Source: Trichoderma breve (taxonomy: Eukaryota; Ascomycota; Sordariomycetes; Hypocreales; Hypocreaceae). Taken from it: a stretch of 64,000 bases of DNA. Position 1 is the first letter of the stretch. Each line of letters starts with the position of its first letter. The notes below the pieces were generated by a model. The model ran no database searches. It saw only the letters and a program-made list of their open reading frames with translations, and was not told where the DNA came from. The position numbers and the translations under genes are program-made. The DNA is taken from contig NC_079236.1 of the NCBI RefSeq assembly GCF_028502605.1, forward strand, positions 310,001-374,000, written 5' to 3'. This document shows positions 24,297 through 35,484 of this stretch, piece after piece.

Positions 24297-26801
24297 ATGG
24301 CCTACAACCATTACGGAGGTACTCAAGGCCGAGGCCAGTCTCGAGGACGATACAGATCCGCTAACGGAGCTTCAGCACCGCACAATCCTTATGGCGCGCC
24401 TCCTGGCTATGGCTATCCGGGCGCGGCGCCAGGTATGGCCGCTCCTCCTGGGCTAGGTACGCATGTCTTGTCCTCTTTTGCTTCTCTCCTTCGTCTCTCC
24501 ACCGACAGACAAGATGCTGACCGTTTGTCTCTCTCTTCAGGACCTCCTCCAGGCATGTCTCCCGCTCCGGGAATGGCCCCCCCGCCGGGCATTCAGCAAG
24601 CCAACGTGCCTCAAGCTAATCGTCCAAGTGGTCTGCCTGCTTTCCAAGCCCCGACCAACATGCCGAACATCAACTTCAATGCCCCCGTGATTCGACTGGG
24701 CACAGGAGCCTCAGCCGGTGGCGGCAGATCCGACGACCGACCAGCACAATCGGGAGGAAGAGCTGGGCTTGGTATGGAGAGGGGATCAGAGCAAGGGCGA
24801 AATGCGGCCAGGGAGACGATGCAGACGCTTCTTCCACCGACGAGCGAGGAGAAGCTGCGGACCATCTTTCTACACCAGATTCCGGAGGGACTGGGTGGCG
24901 ACGAGGGCACAAAGAAGCTTCTTGGGGCCGTTGGCAAGCTGAAGCGCTGGGATCCGTCCGATAGCGTGTCAGAGGAGCGAAAGGGAACCAAATTTGGCTT
25001 CGCTCTGTTCGAGGACATTGATTCCGTAGCAACTGCCGTCAAGCTCCTGACTGAAGAAGAGGTGCAAATCCCCATCAAGAAGCAGCCCAGCTCGAGCGAC
25101 CCGCCGGCCGACGACAGCTTTGACGATGTGGAAAAGACCAAGCTGCAAGTGGTTGTTGATCCCACCTCGCTGAGCTACCTGGAGACATACAAGGAGAACA
25201 AGGGAGACGATGCGTCCCTGGAGCAGAGAATAGAGCAAGCTCGCGCAGCCCTCAAGTCAGTTCTTCGAGAGCTATTCTACCCCCCTGTTGTCGAGACTAC
25301 CGACGTTAATGGCGATGTTGCCATGGGGAATACGGATACCGAGGAGAACGTTGAGGTGGTCAACATTCCCCTGGCGCAAGAAGATGAGTTGGCAGATATC
25401 CCGCCTGAGATGCGAGAGGTCGTTGCAGGAGAGATTGCCGCCTTCCGCGAGCGTAGCAACCAACGGGATATGGAGCGTCTCCAGCGAGAAGAGGAGCTGG
25501 AAGAAAACGAACGACGCCGCAATGGTGCAGCCCGGTCAAGGCTGGCCTCACCGCCGAGGAACTCGAACAATGTGCCGCTGGGACCTCGTGGAGTCTCAGT
25601 ACCAAACGCCCCATCCGGACCCAAGGGCCAAAATGGACCGAACCGCGGAGTGGCCTTTGTTAACGGAGGAGTGAACAACGCAGATGGGTCTACGAGACGT
25701 GAAGATGAGGACACCGATGCGAGCGATGACGAGCTCTGGAGGAGACGTGAGGCTGAGCGCAAGGCTGAAGAAGACAAGATGTATGCGGAAGCAGAGAGGA
25801 AATGGGTCAACCGAGAGCGATCACGGCAGGCGGCGTTGGAGCGAGAACGAGAGAGAGAGAAGCACGACATAGAGTCTCTCGAACGAAGGAAACAAGAGCA
25901 GCTGGAGAGAGAAAAGACGTGGGACGATGAGCGAGAGGCTACCCGCAAAACGCACAACTACTACCGAGATCACGGCGGCTGGGCGAGAAAACGACAATCT
26001 GATCGGGCTGAGGAGGAGGCAAGAGATGAAGCCGACCGACAGGCCGAAAAGGTGGAGCGGAATCGCGAGCAGGCCAGGCTGGAACAGGCGCGTGGCATGG
26101 CGGATTCTTTCTTGGACCAGCAGGCTCGGGAGATGGAGCAGCGCGAAGCTGCCGCCGCCGCCGCTGCACCACAGCCATTCAAGCTGTCACTCGGCGCGGC
26201 GGCACAGCGAGCTCAAGCCTCACGAGCAGCTCCCCAAAGACGCACCATCGCCGAGGTGGAGGGTCTCCTGGACGACGAGGAAGTCGAGTCCACGAAGCGC
26301 CAGCTCATCCCCATCCAGCTGGACGCCTCCTCCGGCGCGGCGGGCATGACGGAGGAAGAAATCTCGCAGGCGGTGCGCGCGCTGGCGCAGGAGATTCCGT
26401 CGGAGAAGGATGGGCTCTGGGCGTGGGAGGTGAAATGGGACTTTATGGACGACACGGTGGTGCGGGACAAGCTGCGGCCGTTTGTGGAGAAGAAGATTGT
26501 TGAGTATCTCGGCGTGCAGGAGGAGATGCTGGTCGAGGCCGTGGAGGAGCATCTGCGGAAACATGGCACAGCGGGTACCTTGGTGGAGGAGCTCGAGGGG
26601 GTAAGTTTTCTTTTTCTTTTTGGACCCATGCATTCCTATTCCTATTTCATTTTCTACTTGGACAAACTGCAGAGAAGTACTTGGAAAGCTAACCTTTTTT
26701 TTTATTAGGCCCTGGACGACGAAGCAGAGGACCTGGTCAAGAAGCTCTGGCGTATGCTCATCTTCTTCACCGAGTGCGAGAAGCGAGGCTTGCCGGCGTA
26801 A
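24297..26801 (+). CDS. PWI-domain RNA-binding splicing factor (RBM25-like)
   Basis: Predicted nuclear pre-mRNA splicing factor related to RBM25 and the U1 snRNP-associated Snu71 group. Three exons with introns at 24457-24540 and 26601-26708 give 770 residues. The order is a Pro/Gly/Met-rich N-terminus (to about residue 130), an RRM-like segment (about 170-250, TIFLHQIPEGLGG and KFGFALFEDIDS), a long charged Arg/Glu coiled-coil region (about 370-630), and a C-terminal PWI domain (about 680-770, LWAWEVKWDFM and KKIVEYLGVQEEML). The last exon, GCC CTG onward, completes the PWI domain and ends at TAA 26799-26801. Intron 1 is 84 bases long with no in-frame stop, so its retention would keep the frame open. 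It is divergent from the bS21m gene. Confidence 0.88.
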
Positions 26802-27840
26802 AGAGGGACATCATCACTATAATGGCATGGGATTGGGGATTCTACGAGCTACTACTCTGCATTAATCTGTTGCTTTCTTTTTGGCGTCCTGTGAAGTTTC
26901 CCGTAAAGGGAAGACACAGGGCGCCATTTCGAAGTCACTTTTTTCTTTTTTTTTCCTTCACTTGAAGATGCAAATATGGGAGATGTGAAAGAGGACAATT
27001 ATAGGAAACGGGAAAAAACTCCATCTTGTATGTACAACTAGGGTGTTTTGGGAGACAGACCCCGGGCTTTGAAAATTCGTGTAGGATTTCTCTGTTATAT
27101 GTAAATAAACAATGGTAAATTTTTCAGGGAATTGATGGGAATTGTGTGCTTTGCATCTTGCTATTCGTGATACCACATCATTATTATCATTAATCAATCC
27201 ATACTCAAATTAACCATGTAAAAACTGTGCTTCTAATTCGTCAGTAACACTCACTAACCACATCTTGTAATCACAAACAGTAAAGCCTAGCTCAGCTCAA
27301 AAGCTTCCCCCAGAAAAAAAAAAAATGAGGAGAGCCTCCGAGAGCCGAGGCTGGGGACAACAGCGCCCCACACAGACTTGTCCAAAAGGCGCGTAAAACA
27401 GCCGCTTATTACTCGTGCTCTCTCTTCTTACTCGCTGGGAGGAGCCGGACGGATTACCGCCAAAATCCCCCCTTGAGAGCCCAACTACTCACCGCGCTGG
27501 CGAATATACACTCGAACGTGAATATCTGAGCCGTGTTGCAGCGGCCATGACCAGCTTGACCGCGTTTTGAGGACCGTCTCATTGCTTTTCATTTGCTGAA
27601 TGAGATAAGGGAAAGAGGAACAAGGCGAAATAGGGGCAGAGAGAAGAAAGTGAGAGAGACAGACAGACCAAGCGGCAAAGATACAGAGAGAGACACAACA
27701 AGCGATAATCTAGGTGCCGGTCACCTCCTCCCCCGGAGTATCAAGTTTGTTTCTGGCACTCATATGCCGTCACCACTCGCCTTTGCTTTGCCCTGTCAGC
27801 CTCGCTCGCCCCCTTGTCCAATTGTCTGAGGCAAGCAACA
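26802..27840. other. Intergenic region upstream of the enoyl-CoA hydratase gene
   Basis: No gene is supported. T- and A-rich stretches (26936-26960, A run near 27316-27326) mark the 3' flank of the PWI gene. The final 250 bases are purine-rich (GAGAGA words) and then C/T-rich before the next ATG. Confidence 0.5.
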
Positions 27841-28671
27841 ATGGCCATCTCCATGATGAGCTCGCCGCCCGCGGTCGAGGACGTCATCATCACGGCGCCT
27901 CGGCCACACATCCTGCTCATCACCATCAACCGCCCCAAGCAGCTCAACTGCATCCGCCACGACATGCACTACCAGCTCGACCGCCTGTGGAAGTGGTACG
28001 ACGCCGAGCCGGCCCTGCGGTGCGCCGTCATCACCGGCATGGGGCGGGCCTTTTGCGCGGGCGCCGACCTCAAGGAGTGGAACGAGCGCAACGCAAACCC
28101 CGACGAGCCGTCCAAGAAGGCTCCCGAGGCCGGCTTTGGCGGGCTCAGCAACCGCCAGGGCAAGAAGCCCATCATCGCCGCCGTCAACGGCCTGTGCCTG
28201 GGCGGCGGCATGGAGATGATTCTCAACGTCGACATGGTCATCGCGTCTGTCGATGCGCGCTTCGCCCTGCCCGAGGTGGCCCGAGGCGTCGTGCCCATCC
28301 AGGGGGCGCTGCCTCGCCTCATCCGCTCTGTCGGTATGCAGCGCGCTTCCGAGATGGCCCTGCTCGGCAGGATCTACAAGGCCGACGAGATGCTTCGCTG
28401 GGGGCTAGTCAACCACGTCATTGCCCGAGGAAGCGATGTCGTCGGCGAGGCCCTTCAATGGGCCATTGAGCTGGCCAACAACTCGCCAGACTCCATCATC
28501 GTGGCCCGTCAAGGCCTACTCAGCGGCTGGGAGGCGGAGAACCCCAAGGATGCCACCGACCGCATTCTGACGGAGATCTACACCAAGATGGACGGCGGAG
28601 CCAACATGACGGAAGGTGTGCGGGCCTTTGTTGAGAAGAGAAAGCCCATTTGGAAGGATAGCAAGCTGTGA
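27841..28671 (+). CDS. Enoyl-CoA hydratase/isomerase family protein with PTS1 (peroxisomal)
   Basis: A crotonase-fold enzyme of 276 residues, single exon, starting at the ATG after gcaagcaaca. The oxyanion-hole segments are present (MGRAFCAGADLKEW and NGLCLGGGMEM). Both Glu residues expected for hydratase activity are kept, in GGGMEM and in LPEVARG. The protein ends in Ser-Lys-Leu, a canonical type 1 peroxisomal targeting signal, so a role in peroxisomal fatty-acid or acyl-CoA beta-oxidation is likely. Substrate chain length cannot be inferred. An upstream in-frame extension has no ATG and is not used. Confidence 0.9.
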   Translation: MAISMMSSPPAVEDVIITAPRPHILLITINRPKQLNCIRHDMHYQLDRLWKWYDAEPALRCAVITGMGRAFCAGADLKEWNERNANPDEPSKKAPEAGFGGLSNRQGKKPIIAAVNGLCLGGGMEMILNVDMVIASVDARFALPEVARGVVPIQGALPRLIRSVGMQRASEMALLGRIYKADEMLRWGLVNHVIARGSDVVGEALQWAIELANNSPDSIIVARQGLLSGWEAENPKDATDRILTEIYTKMDGGANMTEGVRAFVEKRKPIWKDSKL

Positions 28672-30479
28672 GATTAGAAGAGAGGTGCAAACCAACATGA
28701 TCCCTCAAACAACACCAAGACGAGAGAGGAAAGTGTTGGACGGGAATGTCTTGGATTTGGCGTTTTGGTGATGCAATCGATCAAGGCCAGCAGCATGTCC
28801 TGCATGCCTTGGATGTACATATGACCCGTTGTAGTATCAGCGTAGCAGTCGGTATAAGCAAAATCTGCTCTGTTTTCTGTCCTGCAAATATTCTCGCCAT
28901 GCACGCTACTGTACTCGTACATGGATTACAACTCTGCACTGGAGATGGATAGAGATGCAGCTACTGTTCAGCCGTCCAGTTGTAATGGAGTCGCAGCGCT
29001 GTTTGGACAGATACAAAGTTCCTAGTCTCCGTGTCGATTTTCCCATCTCGATTGAGATCCGGCAAGTTGGGAGTGTCTTATCCGCCACACACTAACACAC
29101 ACCGTACACACACCTCACCCAGATTCTCTTTGGCACTCCTCAAAGGTAAATCTCTCTCGTAATGCTGCTGTATGTCGACTAAAAGGATTCAGCTAGGCGA
29201 TCGACAGCCCAGCCAAGGGAATCACGATCAACACACCGCACATCAAAAGCCCAGAACCAGAATGGCGTAAACTGACAGATCCAACAGGGGGTGGAGAGTC
29301 AATTAGTCAAATCTGCAGCTAACCTATTGAGAACAAACCTTGGCTGCATTGAAATTACTCTTGCGCCCAAAGAGTTCTAGGCACGGCCCGTTGCGGAGCC
29401 CCGAGCATACTTGGGCCATATCCGCAGAAAAGGGCATCTCGAAACTCGATATCGCCCTGTTAACGTGGGCTGCTTGTGCTTGTGTTTGTACGAACCAACT
29501 CCATATCATATCATCTGCCAAGAGCTTCGTTTTCGTCTCCTTATTATCGGGAGGAGAAAAGCGTTAGACGACAGTGGTACAACTTCCGGAACATGTGTTG
29601 CACAATAGTTCACGTCATAAAATCTCCCCGTAATGATCACGGAAGGCGGCCGGCAGCAAGGATAGAGAGAGACAGTGTGCCGTTCCACACGGGAAACCAG
29701 GCAGCAAATAGCACCAATGGACGAGACAACGGGCTCGAGAAACATGCTCTCGATGGCGTCGTGCGGCTGGGCGACGTACATAACAACCTTTCCTTGAATC
29801 TGCGGTCCGACCTCAGCCGCAGCAAGAGATGTCCGCATTTATTCCAAATCCTCCGCATGTGACTGGCCGAATAATCTCGGCGGACGAGTTACCCGCGTTA
29901 TCAACACCGAAGCCCATCGTCGCTCACTGGCTCGCCTTCAAAGCAGCACTGAGACATGCATGTGCTCTTCTGCGACCTTTCCCCGCTCTGATGCGCAATG
30001 TCTTGAATCTCAAGGTGTCCCGCCAATCCCTGAGTAAAGGGGTCTTCTGCCGTCTCCCCCATTGGTCGCTAGTCCCCGGCATTTGAGAGACGTGCAGCTC
30101 CTCCATCTCAACAGGGAAGCGATCAACGCCCTTCAGCCGGCTGGAGTTCAGCCTCTCTCACAGATACTCCACACGGCCGCGATGGACAGAAGAAGTTGTG
30201 TTCGGGGAGAGTCCAAGGCTAATGCGAGACGAGAATTCAAGACGGAGAACGAGCTGCAGAGTCATGTGTATGAGCCGTCCAAGATGAGCCACGCTCATGA
30301 TCGCAAAAGTACTAATAATAAGCCGCGGGCGCCCCTCTCGTGCTTATGGTTATTTCCAGTGCCTAGCTCTTCTCGTTAATTTTCTGATCAGGCACACTGG
30401 CAAATCCCCTGGCTCCGCCTCATCATCCACATTGCCAATTTGGTCAGATTGATTTTAAAGAGCCCACATATAACTGGCC
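28672..30479. other. Intergenic region between the hydratase and DUF2235 genes
   Basis: No gene is supported. One GTACTCGTAC element lies at 28911-28920. Overlapping open frames on both strands around 29.5-29.8 kb have no recognisable domains. The last 100 bases or so form the promoter side of the DUF2235 gene. Confidence 0.5.
28911..28920. repeat. GTAC-TC-GTAC element
   Basis: Exact GTACTCGTAC, 240 bases downstream of the enoyl-CoA hydratase stop codon. It is identical to the copies at 10221-10230 and 11825-11834. Confidence 0.55.
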
Positions 30480-32569
30480 ATGGCTTCTGGGAGCATGCTA
30501 GATCCAAGTTCCGCCGAGCACCCAAAGGGTCGTTCGAGCTCAGACTACATCGCGGCAGCCATCATGGAACGTCCAGCAAGTCCGACGCCACAGAATAGAA
30601 CCCCGAGGAAGCTGATTCTTTGTTTCGACGGCACGGGTAACAAATTCCACGGCGATGATAGCGACAGCAACATTCTGAAGATCTTCCGGATGCTTGATCG
30701 CACTGCAGATGATCAGTATCACTACTACCAGCGTAAGTGTTTGGCGACGCGTGCGCGCTCGCGCCAGTGTCGTCATGAACAAATAATTCATGAGCACGAC
30801 TGACTCTATATTCACTAGCCGGTATTGGCACGTACGTTGTGTCCTCTTCACTTACACACACTGGTCTGAAAGGGCGCATTCGGTCATGGTATCAGAAAGC
30901 CAAAGACTCGGCAGTTGGCTCGTCCTTTGACCAACATGTCGTTGGGGGTTATCGTTTCCTCATGCGCTTTTACAATCCTGGAGATGAAATTTACATGTTT
31001 GGCTTCAGTCGCGGCTCGTACATTGCCCGCTTTTTGGCTGAGATGCTCGACTACATCGGTCTCTTGTCTCACGGTAACGAAGAAATGGTTTCATTCGCCT
31101 GGAAGGCATTCGCCAACTGGCAGAGTCGCCGCGGTGGTGACAAAGATGAGAAGCTTGCCGAAGAAGATGAGAAGAAGAAGCATGAAATGTACCACTTCAT
31201 GAAAGGCTTCCGTGAGACTTTTTCGCGACCGGTGGGCAGAATTCGGTTCCTAGGCCTGTTCGATACAGTCAACTCTGTGCCTCGGTTTGAGACTGCGTGG
31301 ATGCAGCGAAGCAAGTTTCCATACACGGCGCGTAGTAGTGCCAGAGTCATCCGGCATGCAGTTAGCATCGATGAGCGACGAGCCAAGTTTCGACAGGACT
31401 TGATGTATCAGCAACACAACAACAAGCGTCGCCACAATACGCACGGCCACTGGAAGAAGGACTTGGGGCACATGCTCGGCCATGACCAAGATAATGAATA
31501 CAGTGGAGAAGTAGACGGTGGAGAAAGAATGCATAACCAAGGCCGAGGCAGACGGCCTAGCCAACAGACGACAGCAGCGGACGGACGGCCGTCATCGGCA
31601 AACCCACAAGCCAGCAAGTATATGCCATATAGAGCCAGGTCAAGATCTGCTGCCCGCCCAGAACGCCGCCTGTCAGTAACTGGCTGCAATGCCTCAGATC
31701 AGCTTTCTGTCGTTGAATATGAGGATAGCGGCGACCAAGATATTGACGAAGTATGGTTTGCCGGTGGTCATGGCGACGTGGGGGGTGGATGGCAAACAGA
31801 TGTCGAGGGCAGCAAGAATGCAAGCCATGTACCTTTGATATGGATGGTTCGTGAAGCCATCCGTGCTGGCTTGAAATTCGATCTAGAGAAGGTCCAGGAG
31901 CTGGATTGCTTTGACTTGTACAACGAGTATGGCAGCGCCGGCGTCAAGAACGGCCGAAGTGGTCAAGAGAGAGGACCCGACATTCTTGTTAATCGAGATG
32001 GCGAAGAGGGGGCAGAGCCCTTTGCACCTTCAAGCCCGGACACTATGGGCGATGACGACGACCAAGATTTCAAGAAGACGTTCCTCGAGATGATGCACAA
32101 GGCACATATCGCGAAAATCCACGACTCACTCGTCTATGGCGGCGGCCTTTCCACAATGGCTGTCACCGCCTGGAACATGATGGAGTGGATGCCATTCCGC
32201 CGAATGGATCTTCAATCCGACGGGACTTGGAAGCCCATCAACTGGCCACTGCCGCGCGGAGAAGTGCGAGACGTTCCGAACAACGTCCGCGTCCACGGCA
32301 GTGTCATCCGCCGCATGCAGATGGATGAGAGCTACCGTCCAGGAAATCTGATTGTGGGCGGAGGCGGCCGAGGAATGCGCCATGCACCTGAAGAGTACGG
32401 CATTGGTGAATGGGTTTGTGTGCAAGAAGAGGGCGATCCCATTGGAGAGATTTGGGTGCGAAAAGGCGACCCTGTGAAGCTGGAGGTTAACAAGAAGAAG
32501 AAGAAGAAGAAGTCAAAGAAGGAGAAGGAGAAGGAGAAAGAAAAGGAAAAGAATGAAAGGCAGAATTAG
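30480..32569 (+). CDS. DUF2235 alpha/beta-hydrolase-like protein (Tle1-related)
   Basis: Two exons with an intron at 30733-30818 encode 667 residues. The DUF2235 fold is marked by [14 protein letters not shown] (residues 43-56), the nucleophile elbow GFSRGSY with Ser148, and [14 protein letters not shown] with His402 and Asp404. The intron falls between strand 1 and PGIGTYV, and only the spliced product restores that block. DUF2235 is the catalytic domain of bacterial Tle1 phospholipase effectors; fungal members are uncharacterised, so a lipase or esterase role is only a suggestion. Between the nucleophile and the His there is a long His/Arg/Ser-rich insertion (roughly residues 280-390). The C-terminus is a Lys/Glu tail ([19 protein letters not shown]). 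No signal peptide is seen, so it is likely intracellular. Confidence 0.87.
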
Positions 32570-33088
32570 GCGATTGTTATTGTTTTTGGATGAGCTATGG
32601 AAAATGCCGTCTTGTGTTTTGTGTTCATGGTCATACCCCAGACGGAGACGGTTCCGTCACGTTAGTTTGTATTCTATACCACTAAGGTAGTAATAATTAG
32701 CACCTCAACCACCCGAAATTACAGCGTTGTCTGCACATCTATGGCATACCATTTAGAAGTGTCATTGCTCAAGGTGTATCGGACACGAGGCAATTGATTT
32801 TCAGAATTGATGGCATGTGTTTATCGTGAATCAGTGCAAGTTGTAGATAATGCTCTGCTGGAACAATGGAAGGAGGCCTTAAACTGGAGCTGTGTCACGT
32901 GGGAGCTCCTGAATCGCCTCCTACAACGAACTTGTACCACGACGAAACAATTCCTTCTTCCGTTCAACATCTCAGCACAACAGCATCAGATGCTACGATC
33001 AACGACCCGAAACGATGAATTGACCGACTCAGACCTCTTCTAAACCACTTCCACCTCTGCAGCTCACGACTAGGCCGTTTCATTCACA
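32570..33088. other. Intergenic region between DUF2235 and SDR genes
   Basis: About 520 bases without a supported gene. The small open frame at 32807-33043 has no recognisable product and lies where the SDR promoter and leader should be. Confidence 0.5.
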
Positions 33089-34369
33089 ATGCCTGTGCCA
33101 ACCATCTTCTATCTCATCGAAAACGGCTTTCCACAGGTCATCCACGACAATGTCTGGAACATCGTCTACGCCGTCGCCGCCGTCACATTCCTCGTCCTGC
33201 TAAAGCTCTACTCATCGGGCAGGTCGAATCCCTCCGAGCGCGACCTCCATGGCAGAGTCGTCATCGTCACCGGCGGAACGAGCGGGATAGGGGCAGAAGT
33301 GACATACGAGCTGGCAGCCCGCGGCGCTCAGCTCGTCCTGCTGACCCAAGTCCCCGCCTCAGATCCCTTTCTCGTCGACTTTATACAGGATATTCGGGAC
33401 AGGACGGGCAACCACATGATATACGCAGAGCAGGTGGATCTCGCCAGTCTGTACAGCATCAGAAAGTTTGCCACGAAATGGGTCGACAATGCGCCTCCTC
33501 GAAGATTGGACATGATTGTGCTGTGCGCATCGACCATGACGCCGGGAGGAGGGAAGCGGACCGTTACAGAAGAAGGCGTGGAGGAGATGTGGCAGGTCAA
33601 CTATCTTGCCAACTTTCACCTCCTAAGCATCCTCAGCCCGGCTCTCAAGGCGCAGCCCTTTGATAGAGATGTCCGCGTCGTCATAGCGACATGTTCATCG
33701 TACATTGGATCTCCCTCCCTGAAAGAAGGTCTCGGAAATGCGGAAAAGGGCTGGTCTCCCGGCTCTGCATACGCACGAAGCAAGCTCGCCCTCAACGTTT
33801 TCGGCTCATACTTCCAGAAGCACCTTGACGCATACAAGCGCCCTGATCAGCTTCCTATGAACACCCGGGTCATTTTTGTAGACCCCGGTCTCAGTCGAAC
33901 ACCCGGCACGCGCAGATGGCTGACCCGAGGCTCGCTCATTGGCCTTGCGCTTTACATGTGTTTCTACGCCATCCCCTGGTTCTTGCTCAAGTCGCCTCAC
34001 AAAGGTGCCCAGTCGATTCTGTACGCCGCCATGGCCGGAGACCTCGGGCGTGGCACCGGCGGCAAGCTCATCAAGGAGTGCATGGAGGTAGACTTTGCCC
34101 GGAGAGAAATTAAGGACGACGAGGTAGCAAAGAAGCTCTGGGAGGAGAGCGACGCCCTGATTGAGAAGACGGAAAAGAACGCCGCAAAGAAGAGAGGGCA
34201 GCAAAAGGCCAAGGAGGATAAGCTGGCCGAGGAGAAGAAGGAAAAGGAAAAGGCAGAAGAGGTGGAGAGCCTGGTAGCTGCTATCAAGAAGGGAAAGGAG
34301 AAGGAAAAGCAAAAGGAAAAGGAAAAGCAACAGAAGCAAGGCGCAAAGAGCGGTAAAAAGGGCAAATGA
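33089..34369 (+). CDS. Membrane-anchored short-chain dehydrogenase/reductase
   Basis: A single-exon gene of 426 residues. A hydrophobic segment at residues 23-41 probably anchors the protein in the ER or lipid-droplet membrane. It is followed by an SDR domain: cofactor motif TGGTSGIG (61-68), a WQVNYLAN block that supplies the structural Asn, catalytic Ser in ATCSSYIGS, and Tyr228 with Lys232 in SAYARSK. A second hydrophobic stretch (GLALYMCFYAIPWFLL) lies near residues 285-300. The last 80 residues are an extreme Lys/Glu coiled-coil-like tail. The layout recalls yeast Env9-like lipid-droplet oxidoreductases. The substrate is unknown. Confidence 0.9.
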   Translation: MPVPTIFYLIENGFPQVIHDNVWNIVYAVAAVTFLVLLKLYSSGRSNPSERDLHGRVVIVTGGTSGIGAEVTYELAARGAQLVLLTQVPASDPFLVDFIQDIRDRTGNHMIYAEQVDLASLYSIRKFATKWVDNAPPRRLDMIVLCASTMTPGGGKRTVTEEGVEEMWQVNYLANFHLLSILSPALKAQPFDRDVRVVIATCSSYIGSPSLKEGLGNAEKGWSPGSAYARSKLALNVFGSYFQKHLDAYKRPDQLPMNTRVIFVDPGLSRTPGTRRWLTRGSLIGLALYMCFYAIPWFLLKSPHKGAQSILYAAMAGDLGRGTGGKLIKECMEVDFARREIKDDEVAKKLWEESDALIEKTEKNAAKKRGQQKAKEDKLAEEKKEKEKAEEVESLVAAIKKGKEKEKQKEKEKQQKQGAKSGKKGK

Positions 34370-34771
34370 TTTATTCATTTATTTTTCTTTCTTTTTTCTT
34401 TTTCTGTTTACTTATAGACAATGATGCAGCATGAGTTCAATTGCTTCGTCAATCCCATCAATAGAGATAGATTTCCGGCGCTGATCCTCATGCCAAAGCT
34501 GTGTCTACTCCTCCGTGGAGAGCTACCGATGAACCTCGGCTTAGTAAGGCCGGCGCCCAGCAATTCCATCATAGCGACTTCATGCAGCTAATCACAGCAT
34601 CTTCATCTTCATTCTCATCCTCATCCTCATCCTCATCCTCATCCTCATCCTCACTATCCCCTATAACACAGCACCCAATTGATCACATTGATTCTCTTCA
34701 AGAGCACCAAAACACCCATAATCCGTACTGCTCTATCAATTCCACACCACAAAGCCAACGCAACCACCACC
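34370..34771. other. Intergenic region with TCATCC microsatellite
   Basis: No gene is supported. An open frame across this part is only a translation of the TCATCC repeat into polyserine. Confidence 0.5.
34615..34650 (+). repeat. (TCATCC)6 microsatellite
   Basis: Six exact tandem TCATCC units, flanked by partial units, about 120 bases upstream of the small gene at 34772. A shorter array of the same unit occurs in the PGI leader at 5584-5601. Confidence 0.9.
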
Positions 34772-35011
34772 ATGACGCCCTCCCTCCAGTCCATCCCAAC
34801 AACCGCCCAGCTGCAGGCAATATGGAACAAGCACACGCACGCCGCGCCAGCCCACAACGCATCGACAACGCACCCCGTCTTCTTCACCGAGAGACTGCGG
34901 AAGCCATCCGTCGGCTCAGCGATTCCATCTCCAGTTGCGGGATTCAGTCCCGTGGCGCATGGCTATGTCTACCAGGAGACGCGGAGTGGCGCAAATGCGC
35001 CCAAGTTGTGA
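34772..35011 (+). CDS. Small protein of unknown function (79 residues)
   Basis: The ATG sits in a strong context (ACCACCATGA) and the frame has C/G-rich third codon positions like the neighbouring genes. The product is Pro/Ala/Ser-rich (TTAQLQAIWNKHTH near the start, VFFTERLRKPSVGS in the middle) with no signal peptide, membrane segment or known domain. It lies between the SDR gene and the convergent SNARE gene. I do not recognise it. It could be a genuine small fungal protein or a chance frame, and coding bias is the main support. Confidence 0.5.
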   Translation: MTPSLQSIPTTAQLQAIWNKHTHAAPAHNASTTHPVFFTERLRKPSVGSAIPSPVAGFSPVAHGYVYQETRSGANAPKL

Positions 35012-35484
35012 AGATATTTTGTATCCGGGTAAGTTGCGGTGATGTAAATATTCGGGGCGAGGTCTTATATTAACCTGTTCTACGGTGTTGTTCTAGATAT
35101 TAGCATTGTATTGTTTCTCTCAGTTGGGTCGGTGTGGCGGATGAGATGACATATCGAGTAACAAATGTGCAGTTTGCTGGCTTACAAAAGGCTATACTAG
35201 TATACTACTACTACCAAGTAATATTGATCTGCTTGCACATTGAAAAAGAATAGCGTCGCGTTGTAATTATAACTCAAAGTACTTTCAGCGTTAGGTTCCC
35301 ATTGACCGCAAATAAAACAAAGAATTCCTCGTGAGGCGTGCACTCTCCCGTTGACTCCCAAAAAAGAACATCAAATCCCTACTATGAATACATGGTTGCA
35401 GCATCTAGGCTTCGCTGCTCTGATCAAACACTTAAAAAAAAAGAAGAAGGGAAATTGAAATCATGATAGCGTCATCTTCATGTC
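35012..35484. other. 3' intergenic region between the small gene and the SNARE gene
   Basis: AT-rich stretch between convergent genes with an A run near 35432-35442. No gene was seen. Confidence 0.5.

Noticed and set aside
29506..29862. Antiparallel open frames upstream of the DUF2235 gene
   Set aside because: No family recognised and both strands open; probably chance.
34501..34760. Polyserine-encoding frame
   Set aside because: It is only a translation of the TCATCC microsatellite.
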